A stretch of 14,084 nucleotides of DNA from Candidatus Cloacimonadota bacterium (GCA_023230795.1 JALNWR010000051.1:1-14084), one strand, 5' to 3'; numbered from the stretch's first letter, positions 1-7,141 are shown. A program made the numbers and translations. The notes: generated from the sequence alone by a model not told the origin.

Positions 1-396
1 ACTGACGGAAAAATCCGGATTGAAACTCGTATGATCAACGAATCTGTTTGGCTCTCCGCCACAGAAATGGCAGAGCTTTTCACAGTAGATAAATCCGGTA
101 TCCGTAAGCATCTTAAGAACATTTTTGAGACAAAAGAGTTAGAACGAGATTCAGTTAGTGCATTTTTTGCCTCAACTGCAAGTGACGGCAAAACATATCA
201 GATAGAGTATTTTAACCTTGATGCTATTATATCTGTGGGATACAGAGTAAACAGCGTTATCGGCACTCATTTTCGTATGTGGGCTAAGTCTGTGAATCAT
301 GTATGCAAGCCAAACGCATTTGTGTTGTATGGAATGCCATTCTGTGCAACACAAAATTCGAATATTCAAGCTCAGGGTTTACAATGTTACGTTTAA
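1..396 (+). pseudogene. RhuM-family protein, truncated N-terminal fragment
   Basis: The frame is already open at base 1, so the gene begins outside the window. From the first codon through about position 290 the translation matches the conserved N-terminal region of RhuM-family proteins: TDGKIRIE, VWLSATEMAELF, IRKHLKNIF, ELERDSV, TASDGKTYQIEYFNLDAIIS, VGYRVNS and THFRMWA all fall in the expected order. RhuM proteins are usually about 300 residues or longer, occur in genomic islands and prophage-like regions, and have no settled biochemical role. After FRMWAKSV, where family members continue with a helix like LKEYLIKGY, the sequence becomes unrelated and stops at 394-396. Neither other forward frame resumes the family sequence just downstream, so a simple frameshift does not explain the break. 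A deletion or rearrangement near 290 is my inference. The N-terminal family match is clear; calling the gene dead is less certain. Confidence 0.72.
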
Positions 397-564
397 TGAG
401 CAGCTTATCTATGAAATGCCTTCAAGGCAATAAAACACAATATGAATGTACATATTCACTAACATTTGGAACTCAACTCATGAAATTTCTTGACAATTTA
501 AGATGCAAAAAAACAATAGAAAAAATGGGATTGTCTTATCCAATGATTAATATGGAGGTTTAAC

Positions 565-738
565 ATAGCGAAGCAATGTCCAAATTGTAACACAAAGATT
601 GGTATGGGTAACAAAATGTATAAGTGCCCCCAATGTGGAAAAGTTGTATGTAAGAAATGTGCTAAATGGCCTGTACTCGGAAATTGTAAGTGTCCATATT
701 GTGGGCATAAGCTAATAGTTAGCCAACACGGCATATAA
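565..738 (+). CDS. Small zinc-ribbon protein with apparent ATA start
   Basis: The reading frame encodes 57 residues with nine cysteines in zinc-ribbon spacing: CPNC at 5-8, CPQC at 21-24, CKKC at 29-32 and CKCPYCGH at 41-48, suggesting two zinc-binding knuckles. A strong Shine-Dalgarno sequence, GGAGG at 554-558, lies 6 nt before an ATA codon, and the product would begin (M)AKQCPNC, a very typical beginning for such proteins. The frame has a stop at 544-546 and no ATG, GTG or TTG between it and the ATA. The next in-frame ATG, at 604, would remove the first CxxC. Either ATA is used as a rare start, or a former ATG has mutated, or this is a base error in the sequence. No specific function is recognised. 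Codon use is AT-rich, as in the neighbouring RhuM fragment, and unlike the rest of the window. Confidence 0.55.
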   Translation: MAKQCPNCNTKIGMGNKMYKCPQCGKVVCKKCAKWPVLGNCKCPYCGHKLIVSQHGI

Positions 739-804
739 GCAGATTTTTCTTATTTGTCACAGGGTGTCACAGCCAAGTCCGCGCCTTTACTTTAGACTTG
801 CTTC

Positions 805-866
805 TAATTCGCTTTTAACTCGAGTCCACTCGAGGATTCGAGTCATCTCGAGTTAAAAGCGAGTTA
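805..866. repeat. Large nested palindrome with CTCGAG arms
   Basis: The outer arms 809-824 (TCGCTTTTAACTCGAG) and 847-862 are perfect 16-bp inverted repeats. They extend to 805-824/847-866 with a single T/G mismatch. Inside, ACTCGA at 828-833 pairs with TCGAGT at 838-843 around the loop GGAT, leaving two 3-nt internal bulges, so about 26 bp of stem can form in 62 nt. No T-run follows on either strand, so it is not a standard intrinsic terminator. It sits where the AT-rich gene patch ends and gene-free sequence begins. Its function is unknown. Confidence 0.8.
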
Positions 867-1256
867 AAATCAAATTGAATGCTTGCGCAGCGGCAGTAGC
901 TGAATGTAAGCTTTGGACCAAACTCCGATTCGGCAGTAGCGTGAAAGGAAACGCGCTGTGGCAGCGAACTTTAGTTCGCTTTTTGAATCCAAACTCCCCC
1001 AAAAAATCCGCGTGTATCCGCCCAATCCCGCCTTCTATAATAAATCGTAACAATCCGCCCAATCCGTCCGATCTGCGTTCTATTGAAGAATCGGGAATCC
1101 CCCCCCAAGCGCTTCTGCCAATGAATCCCCGGCAGGGAAAAAAGCAAAAAAACCTTGACGTGATCCGCCCTACTCAAAAGAGTCGATGAATTCAAGAAGA
1201 ATTTACGTGTAAAAAATAAAAAACCTTCGGTGGTTCTGATACTGCTGATTTAAGAA
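867..1256. other. Gene-free spacer with degenerate direct repeats
   Basis: No credible gene is seen here on either strand. Open frames exist, but they lack family resemblance and ribosome binding sites and contain homopolymer runs such as eight C at 1099-1106. The stretch holds short direct repeats: CGGCAGTAGC at 891-900 and 931-940; ATCCGCCCAATCC at 1016-1028 and 1053-1065, with the shortened form ATCCGCCC at 1163-1170. The 1005-1080 part is made of irregularly spaced AATCCG-like words. This looks like decayed or actively spreading intergenic repeat material. No convincing promoter for the gene at 1269 could be picked out; TTGACG at 1155-1160 has no good -10 partner. Confidence 0.5.
963..984 (+). 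terminator. Terminator-like hairpin with T tract
   Basis: AGCGAAC (963-969) pairs with GTTCGCT (974-980) around a TTTA loop, and the run of T continues to 984. The shape is that of a short intrinsic terminator reading on the plus strand. The stem is short, and no gene ends immediately upstream; the nearest is the zinc-ribbon frame ending at 738. A role in ending that transcript is possible but unproven, and it may simply be part of the surrounding repeat material. Confidence 0.3.
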
Positions 1257-1268
1257 TAGGAGAATAAC

Positions 1269-3266
1269 ATGTTACGTTTCAAGCTCATCATCACATTTTG
1301 CCTGATCATGGTTGCTCTGGGAGCAAATCCCTATGTGGTAAACCGTTTTCAGGATGCAAATGGGAAAACCATCGAAGAGATAGTGGTTCCCGGAATTCCG
1401 GAAGCCCTGCGCCAGCCCGGACCTATCGCCACGCCCTCCCGCAGCGCAGTGATCTTAAACGATGTGCCCAAACTCAATTGGTGCTATGGCTGCTCGGCCA
1501 CTTCTGCGGCAATGATGGCCGGATATTACGATCGCAATGGCTATCCGAATATGTATGAAGGACCTACAAATGGTGGTGTCTTCCCCGGCACAAACTCCAG
1601 CTGGGGCTATGGTGAATGTCCGCTGAGCGCCACTCATCAGGGCTATGATGGCCTTAGCTCGCAGGGACATGTGGATAGATTTTGGACGGGGTCTGGTAAT
1701 AGCGGGGATGATCCCTTCGGAACCGGCAACCCAACCGCCACCTATGCCAATTGCACTGCAGATTACATGGGCACAAATCAGGACTGGTGGAGCAATTCCG
1801 ACGGGGGAACCACTTTCTATACTTATAATGATGGTAGCCCTATATACGACTACACAGGAGGCGAAACTGCCAGCCCCAGAAAACGTGATGGGATTCGCGG
1901 GTTCAGACTCTTTATGGAATCCCGGGGCTATGAGGTTACGACAAATTACAATCAGAAAATACTGGGATACGAGGGCAATACTCAAGGTTACACGCTGGCT
2001 CAATTTCAAGACAGCATAGATAACGGCATCCCGGTGATGATCCATATCGAGGGGCACACTATGGTGGGAGTTGGTTATGAAAGCACAAACTCCACCATTT
2101 ACATTCACGATACCTGGGATCACAGTATGCACAGCATGACCTGGGGCGGGACATATAGTCGTGCTGCGCATTACTCGGTAAGCGTCATCGAATTGGCCTC
2201 TGCGCCTGTAGCGGGCATCATCAATTGGATTCCTTCAGCTTTCAGCCAAAACCTGGAGCTGCATGCTACCGCTACCCAAAACCTGGGAATAACCAATTCG
2301 GGCAGCGGCACCCTGGACTATGAATGCGCTGTGGCCGGTGGTAGTGGCGCTGTATTGCAGGAGAACTTTGAAGCGAGCTCTATTCCGGCAAGCTGGACTC
2401 AAGAAAATGTATCAGGCTCGGGAAACCCCTGGACTATTGCTTCAGGAGGACACAGTGGCAATCCTGACGCTGCCTATGAAGGGAGTTACAATGTTAGACT
2501 CTTCAATTTTTCCTTCACACCTATGACAGTAAAGCTCATCAGTCCAGCACTGGATCTCTCGGGAGCAACTGCTGCTACGCTATCATTCTGGCATGCTCAG
2601 GATAACTGGGGCAGCGATCAGGATGAGCTGAGGATCTATTACAAAAACAGCTTCGGAGGAGCCTGGAATATCCTGGCCACTTATACAGATGAGGTGAGCT
2701 CCTGGACCCAAAGAACCATGGCTCTGCCGAATCTGAGCTCTACATACTATATTGCCTTTGAAGGAACTACGAATTACGGCTACGGAGTATGCCTGGACGC
2801 TGTGGAGGTTACCCAGCAAAGCGCGGGGAGCTCATGGCTGACCATAAATTCAGGCTATAGCTACAGCGCTAGCATCGCGAGCGGTGCACCGGGGCATTCC
2901 ATTCCCATAGGCTTTGATGCCGCCGGCCTGGAAGCAGGAAACTATAGCAAGACTATCACCATTACCAGCAATTGCACCATAAATCCCGTAGTGGAGATTC
3001 CGGTGAATCTGACTGTGCTATCGCCTTTATCAGTGCCACAGGAGCCTACTATAGAACAGGTGCCGGGATCCAGCCGCGTCAAAATCTCCTGGAATGCAGT
3101 AAGCGGAAACCCAAGCGGTTACAAAGTGTACAACTGCGCTTTACCGGATTTTAGCAGCGAGGTCAGCCTATTGGGCACCACTACAGCCAGTCGCACTTAC
3201 TTTGTTGATTTCTTAGCGGGGACAAGGACTAAAGGATTTTATCGGGTGATCGCTTTTAGAAATTGA
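1269..3266 (+). CDS. Secreted C39/papain-like cysteine peptidase with beta-sandwich domains
   Basis: This 665-residue exported protein begins with a signal peptide (about residues 1-19, hydrophobic core LIITFCLIMVALG). The peptidase-like domain spans about 65-310. It has a Cys motif WCYGCSATSAAMM with likely nucleophile Cys75, a His motif GHTMVGVGY (His263) and an Asp in IHDTWD (Asp281), the Cys-His-Asp order of C39-like and other papain-fold peptidases. A short linker beta domain (about 315-355) leads to a MAM/cleaved-adhesin-type jelly roll (about 362-515: NFE, PASW, LISPALDLS, LSFWHAQ, GVCLDAVEV). Then come a BACON-like segment (about 520-585) and a fibronectin-III-like end (about 590-665) finishing FYRVIAFRN. 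No type IX sorting domain is visible, so release by another route or retention in the periplasm is inferred. The start is supported by AGGAGA at 1258-1263, 5 nt before the ATG. The substrate is unknown. The gene converges on the pyr operon, with the palindromic repeat array between. Confidence 0.85.
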   Translation: MLRFKLIITFCLIMVALGANPYVVNRFQDANGKTIEEIVVPGIPEALRQPGPIATPSRSAVILNDVPKLNWCYGCSATSAAMMAGYYDRNGYPNMYEGPTNGGVFPGTNSSWGYGECPLSATHQGYDGLSSQGHVDRFWTGSGNSGDDPFGTGNPTATYANCTADYMGTNQDWWSNSDGGTTFYTYNDGSPIYDYTGGETASPRKRDGIRGFRLFMESRGYEVTTNYNQKILGYEGNTQGYTLAQFQDSIDNGIPVMIHIEGHTMVGVGYESTNSTIYIHDTWDHSMHSMTWGGTYSRAAHYSVSVIELASAPVAGIINWIPSAFSQNLELHATATQNLGITNSGSGTLDYECAVAGGSGAVLQENFEASSIPASWTQENVSGSGNPWTIASGGHSGNPDAAYEGSYNVRLFNFSFTPMTVKLISPALDLSGATAATLSFWHAQDNWGSDQDELRIYYKNSFGGAWNILATYTDEVSSWTQRTMALPNLSSTYYIAFEGTTNYGYGVCLDAVEVTQQSAGSSWLTINSGYSYSASIASGAPGHSIPIGFDAAGLEAGNYSKTITITSNCTINPVVEIPVNLTVLSPLSVPQEPTIEQVPGSSRVKISWNAVSGNPSGYKVYNCALPDFSSEVSLLGTTTASRTYFVDFLAGTRTKGFYRVIAFRN

Positions 3267-3272
3267 ACTACT

Positions 3273-3765
3273 GCTGGATTTGATGCGTCTCGCATCAAGC
3301 AAGACTGTGAGGGCTTGGGTGGAAAAGAAGGGCTTTTGCAAAGCCCTGTAGGCGAGACGCCTACAATCCAGTAGAGGATCGCTGATGCGAAGGGTGAAAA
3401 AGAGGGAGCTTGCTGGATTTGATGCGTCTCGCATCAAGCAAGACTGTGAGGGCTTGGGTGGAAAAGAAGGGCTTTTGCAAAGCCCTGTAGGCGAGACGCC
3501 TACAATCCAGTAGAGATTCGCTACTTCGAAAGGGAGCTTGCTGGATTTGATGCGTCTCGCATCAAGCAAGTTCGTAGAACTTGGATGAGGAGAAGGGCTT
3601 TTGCAAAGCCCTGTAGGCGAGACGCCTACAATCCAGTAGTGATTCGCTACTTCGAAAGGGAGCTTGCTGGATTTGATGCGTCTCGCATCAAGCAAGTTCG
3701 TAGAACTTGGATGGGGAGAAGGGCTTTGCCAAAGCCCTGTAGGCGAGACGCCTACAATCCAGTAG
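3273..3765. repeat. Four tandem copies of a ~100-bp multi-hairpin repeat
   Basis: Copies lie at 3273-3374, 3412-3513, 3540-3639 and 3666-3765, with start-to-start distances of 139, 128 and 126 bp. Each begins GCTGGATTTGATGCG and ends AATCCAGTAG, so CTGGATT and AATCCAG can close the whole unit. Inside are three hairpins, given for copy 1: TTGATGCG-TCT-CGCATCAA (3280-3298), GGGCTTT-TGC-AAAGCCC (3330-3346) and TGTAGGCG-AGA-CGCCTACA (3347-3365). GCGTCTCGC of the first hairpin is the exact reverse complement of GCGAGACGC in the third, so their loops could also pair. Copies 1-2 share one inner spacer (GACTGTGAGGG) and copies 3-4 another (TTCGTAGAACTTGG). The array fills the gap between two convergent genes. 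Read on the minus strand the middle hairpin is followed by TTCTTTTCC in copies 1-2, so it may help end pyrF transcription. Long frames across it are products of the repeat, not genes. Confidence 0.93.
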
Positions 3766-3815
3766 AGGATCGCTGCTTCCGAAAGAAAGCTGTTTCCGAA
3801 AAGGAAGGGTTTGGG

Positions 3816-4625
3816 TCAGATTTGCTTACAAGCCTCAAATAGCCGGCGGGCAGCTTCTTTTGCGGCTGTGGCATAGTCTTCGTCGCTGCTGGCAAAGATG
3901 ATGCCGCGGGAGCTATTGATCAGGATTCTGGGCTCGGCTTTGTCGGCAATGGCATAATTCAATACAGCCTGGAGGTCTCCCCCCTGGGCTCCCACTCCGG
4001 GAACCAGGAAGAGGCGATCCGGCATGCTCTGACGCATGGCCTGGAGATCTGCCACCTGGGTAGCGCCCACTACCGCTCCCAGCCGCTCTACAGGATAATC
4101 TTCCAGCCAGCGAGGGATCGCCAGCTTGAGCCGCTGCTCGTGGAAAAAGTCACTTGCAGAAGGGTTTGAGGTAAGCGCCAGCACAAAGGCAAAGCTGGTA
4201 TCCAGCTCCAGGATTGGTTTTAGCACATCCGCACCCATCAGAGGATTGATAGTGATGGCATCCACTTTCAGGTCTTTGAAGAAGGCCCGGCTGTAGGCTG
4301 CCATAGTGCTGCCGATATCTCCTACCTTGCAATCCAGGATCACCGGAATCTCCGGGGGAATGCTGGCTACGGTCTCATACAAAGCAGCGAGGCCACGGAG
4401 TCCATCGGATAGATAAAAGGCGAGATTGGGCTTGTAGGCCGTGGCATAATCCTGCGTGGCTTTGATGATGGATAGGTTAAAATCCCGAATCGGATTTACA
4501 GTATCTTTCAGGCAAAGCGGGAGCTTATCCAGCTGAGAATCCAGGCCTATGCAGACATGGCTTCTCAGCTGGTGATAACGCTCGTGATATTTATGCCAAA
4601 AGGATTTTGACACTATCGTCCCCAT
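3816..4625 (-). CDS. pyrF: Orotidine 5'-phosphate decarboxylase
   Basis: This enzyme converts OMP to UMP, the last step of de novo UMP synthesis, in the cytoplasm. The 269-residue product fits the longer subgroup of the family (about 270-300 residues, often called type 2). The substrate-site start VCIGLDSQLDKLP is at about 24-36. The catalytic Asp-Lys-Asp signature DCKVGDIG is at 98-105, giving Asp98, Lys100 and Asp103. The phosphate-binding segments are LVPGVGAQGGD (about 207-217) and NSSRGI (237-242). The frame is open further upstream inside pyrR, but that translation is not family-like. I chose the ATG at 4625, which overlaps the pyrR end by 35 nt. A GTG at 4613 preceded by GGGGA is a good alternative and would give (M)SKSFWHKY. 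The gene is last in its operon, coupled to pyrR, and followed by the repeat array. Confidence 0.93.
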   Translation of the reverse strand: MGTIVSKSFWHKYHERYHQLRSHVCIGLDSQLDKLPLCLKDTVNPIRDFNLSIIKATQDYATAYKPNLAFYLSDGLRGLAALYETVASIPPEIPVILDCKVGDIGSTMAAYSRAFFKDLKVDAITINPLMGADVLKPILELDTSFAFVLALTSNPSASDFFHEQRLKLAIPRWLEDYPVERLGAVVGATQVADLQAMRQSMPDRLFLVPGVGAQGGDLQAVLNYAIADKAEPRILINSSRGIIFASSDEDYATAAKEAARRLFEACKQI

Positions 4626-5127
4626 CAATATCTTGAAGGGCCACCTTGATGATTTCTTCCTTGGATGTAGGCACGTTTTTGCCCACATAATCCGCCTTGA
4701 TAGGCAGTTCCCGATGGCCACGGTCTATCAATACCGCCAGTTGGATTTGACGCGGACGTCCAAAATCCATCAGGGCATCGATGGCCGCTCTTACGGTTCT
4801 GCCGGTAAAAAGCACATCATCCACCAAGACTACAATGGCATCCTCAATCTCAAAATCCAGATGAGTGCCTTTGATCACAGGCTGGCGGGCGATGGTGGAA
4901 AGATCATCTCTATACAAGGTAATATCCAGGATTCCCACGGGGATTTCCTGATTTGAGATCAGTTTCAGATAGTCGGACAGCTGATTCGCCAGGGGGACGC
5001 CCCGGGAGCGGATTCCCACCAGTCGTATTCTTTCCAGGCCTCGGTTTTGCTCGATAATTTCATGGGCCATACGCTGAAGACTGCGTTTCATCTGAGCGCT
5101 ATCCATGATCTGACTTTTTACTTGCAT
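4591..5127 (-). CDS. pyrR: PyrR: pyrimidine operon regulator / uracil phosphoribosyltransferase
   Basis: The 178-residue length is normal for PyrR. The PRPP-binding signature VVLVDDVLFTGRT lies at 99-111. The typical PyrR end follows: DRGHRELPIKADYVGKNVPT at about 135-154. The early GIRSRGVPLA (38-47) is also characteristic. Family members bind pyr mRNA in a UMP-dependent manner in Gram-positive bacteria and make UMP from uracil and PRPP. Whether this one regulates RNA is unknown, because the 10-nt gap from the upstream gene leaves no room for an attenuator leader. The ribosome site AAAGGAG overlaps the stop codon of the biotin-carrier gene and sits 5 nt before the ATG, so translation is probably coupled. 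Its 3' end overlaps pyrF. The pairing pyrR-pyrF supports a role in pyrimidine metabolism. Confidence 0.94.
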   Translation of the reverse strand: MQVKSQIMDSAQMKRSLQRMAHEIIEQNRGLERIRLVGIRSRGVPLANQLSDYLKLISNQEIPVGILDITLYRDDLSTIARQPVIKGTHLDFEIEDAIVVLVDDVLFTGRTVRAAIDALMDFGRPRQIQLAVLIDRGHRELPIKADYVGKNVPTSKEEIIKVALQDIDGDDSVKILLA

Positions 5128-5137
5128 TTGGTCTCCT

Positions 5138-7129
5138 TTATCCCACCTTGATTACGGCCATTACATCACCTTTGCTAACGTTTGAGCCAGCAGAAAGCGG
5201 GGTCGCTACCAGGGTTCCTTCCACAGGGGAAGGGATGTTGTTGTACATTTTCATGGCTTCCAGTACCAATACGGTCTCGCCGAGTTTTACCTGATCGCCA
5301 ATCTGTTTTTCATATTTTACCATCATTCCCGGCATGGGAGCGATGATGGTTTCTCCGGCTGCTGCGCTTGGGGCAGCTTCAGCAGCGGCGGGCTGGGGTT
5401 TGGGGGCGGCGGCGGGGGCAGGAGCTGCTGCTACAGGCTGGGGAGCTGGCGCCGGGGCGGGGGCCGCAGCAGGACGGCGGGAGACCACTCTGGGAACTCC
5501 GCCTTTTTCTGCTACTTCCACACGGTAGTAGCTGCCATCCACAAAGACGTCAAATTCACGGGCATCTTCGGGTTTTTCCACAGGGGCGGGTTTTTCGATC
5601 AGCTGGCCTGCTTTAGCTTTTTTGATAAGCTCTTCTTCGGCTTGCACTTGCTCCAGGGTCTTGCCTTTCATCTCTTCGGGCATGGGGTCAAGGCCGTATT
5701 TTATCCTGAGGAACTTCTTACCGGTAAGGTTGTAAAGGGCTACGATAAGCTGATCGTCGATGTCTTTGGCCAGGCCTTCGGTTTCCTTTTTCACCTGATC
5801 CATCGCGGGAGGGATCACATTTCCGGGTCTTTCGGTGATGGGGGTTTGTCCTTTGGGATAATCCTTCAAAGCTTTTGCCTGCAGGTCTTTGTCTATAGGC
5901 AGGGTAGTCTTGCCATACAGGCCATAGCAGAGGTCTTTCACCTGTTCGGTGATGCGGGCATATTCGCCATCTTTGGTATCAAAGAGGGCGTTGTTTACGC
6001 TTTGGATGCCCACGATCTGGCTGGTAGGAGTCACCAAAGGAATCTGTCCAAGGTCTTTACGCACTTTGGGGATTTCTTCAAACACGGCATCCAGTTTGTC
6101 CAGCTCTTCCATTTGCTTCAGCTGATTTACCAGATTTGAGAGCATTCCGCCCGGAGTCTGGTGGATGATAACGTCTGTATCGATGATGGAGAATTTGTTT
6201 GTGCTGGCAAAATCCAGATATTTGGGGATGTCTTTTTCCATTTCTTTGCCGATTCTATTGAGCAACTTAATATCCATACCGGTATCGCGGTTTGTGCCCA
6301 AAAGTGCGATCACCAGAGGCTCTACGCCGGGATGCGAGGTGCGGTAGGAATAAGGGCCCATGCAGGTATCGATGATATCCACACCGGCTTCGATGGCTTT
6401 GAACAGGGAAAGATCGCCCATGCCGGAGGTAAAGTGGGTATGCAAGTGCACCGGCACTTTCACGCTTTCTTTCAGGGCTTTTATGAGCTCGTAGGCATCA
6501 TACGGGGCGATGAGGCCAGCCATATCTTTGATGCACACGCTATCGGCACCCATATCCTCAAGCTGTTTGGCCTTATTCACATAATAATCGATGTTATAGG
6601 TATCTCCACCCATGCGCTGTTCGGTGAGCGAATAGCAGATGGAGCCCTGGAAATGCTTTTTGTTTTTGAGAACGACCTTCACAGCGGTCTGGAAATTGCG
6701 GAAGTCATTCAGGGCGTCAAAGATTCTGAATATATCAATACCGTTATCGCAGGCACGCTGAGTAAAGGCCTGAACCACGTCATCGGCGTAATTTTGATAA
6801 CCCACCAGATTTTGCCCTCTTAAGAGCATGGAGAATGGGGTCTTGGTGATATGTTCTTTCAGGGTGCGAATGCGTTGCCAAGGGTCTTCGCCCAAAAAGC
6901 GGTGCATGGCGTCAAAAGTGGCTCCACCCCATACTTCCATGGAGTAATATCCCACTTGGTCCATAAGTTTTGCCACATGTAGGAGGTCTTCGGTTCTGCC
7001 TCTGGTGGCAAATAGGGATTGATGACCATCGCGAAAGCTGAGGTCCTGTATTTTGATAGGATTGGCGGCTTTTGGCCGATCCGCTTCATAGCGCATCTTG
7101 GTCTGTTCGATGATGCCGTGTTTATCCAT
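5138..7129 (-). CDS. OadA/5S-type carboxyltransferase fused to biotin carrier domain
   Basis: This 663-residue protein belongs to the oxaloacetate decarboxylase alpha / pyruvate carboxylase subunit B / transcarboxylase 5S group. The TIM-barrel carboxyltransferase domain (about 25-300) shows QDLSFRDGHQS with metal ligand Asp34, EVWGGATFDA, SVCIKDMAGL with Lys201 (expected carbamylated lysine), and HLHTH with ligands His228 and His230. The PYC_OADA region follows (about 310-500). A small beta region leads to an Ala/Pro-rich swinging linker (about 552-592). The biotinyl domain (about 594-663) has the EAMKM biotinylation motif at Lys627. It transfers a carboxyl group between biotin and pyruvate/oxaloacetate. 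With the 12S-like gene upstream it provides the remaining parts of a transcarboxylase; sodium-pumping decarboxylase or pyruvate carboxylase roles need partners not present here. AAAAGGAGATATAA before the ATG is a strong ribosome site. I give no symbol because oadA, pycB and 5S cannot be told apart by sequence alone. Confidence 0.93.
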   Translation of the reverse strand: MDKHGIIEQTKMRYEADRPKAANPIKIQDLSFRDGHQSLFATRGRTEDLLHVAKLMDQVGYYSMEVWGGATFDAMHRFLGEDPWQRIRTLKEHITKTPFSMLLRGQNLVGYQNYADDVVQAFTQRACDNGIDIFRIFDALNDFRNFQTAVKVVLKNKKHFQGSICYSLTEQRMGGDTYNIDYYVNKAKQLEDMGADSVCIKDMAGLIAPYDAYELIKALKESVKVPVHLHTHFTSGMGDLSLFKAIEAGVDIIDTCMGPYSYRTSHPGVEPLVIALLGTNRDTGMDIKLLNRIGKEMEKDIPKYLDFASTNKFSIIDTDVIIHQTPGGMLSNLVNQLKQMEELDKLDAVFEEIPKVRKDLGQIPLVTPTSQIVGIQSVNNALFDTKDGEYARITEQVKDLCYGLYGKTTLPIDKDLQAKALKDYPKGQTPITERPGNVIPPAMDQVKKETEGLAKDIDDQLIVALYNLTGKKFLRIKYGLDPMPEEMKGKTLEQVQAEEELIKKAKAGQLIEKPAPVEKPEDAREFDVFVDGSYYRVEVAEKGGVPRVVSRRPAAAPAPAPAPQPVAAAPAPAAAPKPQPAAAEAAPSAAAGETIIAPMPGMMVKYEKQIGDQVKLGETVLVLEAMKMYNNIPSPVEGTLVATPLSAGSNVSKGDVMAVIKVG

Positions 7130-7141
7130 TTATATCTCCTT

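Noticed and set aside
303..563. An 86-codon plus-strand frame ending 1 nt before the ATA start of the zinc-ribbon gene
   Set aside because: No recognisable family, no ribosome site at its first ATG, and it overlaps the RhuM fragment. The stop next to the zinc-ribbon ribosome site hints that its 3' part could once have been coding, but this is too weak to call.
498..734. Minus-strand frame of 78 codons
   Set aside because: Lies antisense to the zinc-ribbon frame; its composition follows from the reverse of the Cys-rich codons and it has no ribosome site.
875..1189. Plus-strand frame of 104 codons in the spacer
   Set aside because: Runs through repeat words and a C8 homopolymer, has no Shine-Dalgarno sequence and no family resemblance.
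1455..2171. Long minus-strand frame of 238 codons
   Set aside because: Antisense to the cysteine peptidase domain, whose motifs are clear on the plus strand; no ribosome site or family match.
3213..3695. Minus-strand frame of 160 codons with repeating LLDARRIKSSKLPFEVAN-like units
   Set aside because: It is the translation of the palindromic repeat array; the repeats are conserved as DNA hairpins and the frame changes between copies.
3273..3765. CRISPR array
   Set aside because: Repeat units are about 100 bp and strongly self-palindromic; the spacers are shared between copies rather than unique, and no cas genes are near.
6161..6823. Long plus-strand frame of 220 codons and similar frames antisense to the carboxylase genes (5642-6139, 7914-8768)
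   Set aside because: These mirror strongly coding minus-strand genes with well-conserved motifs and have no independent support.
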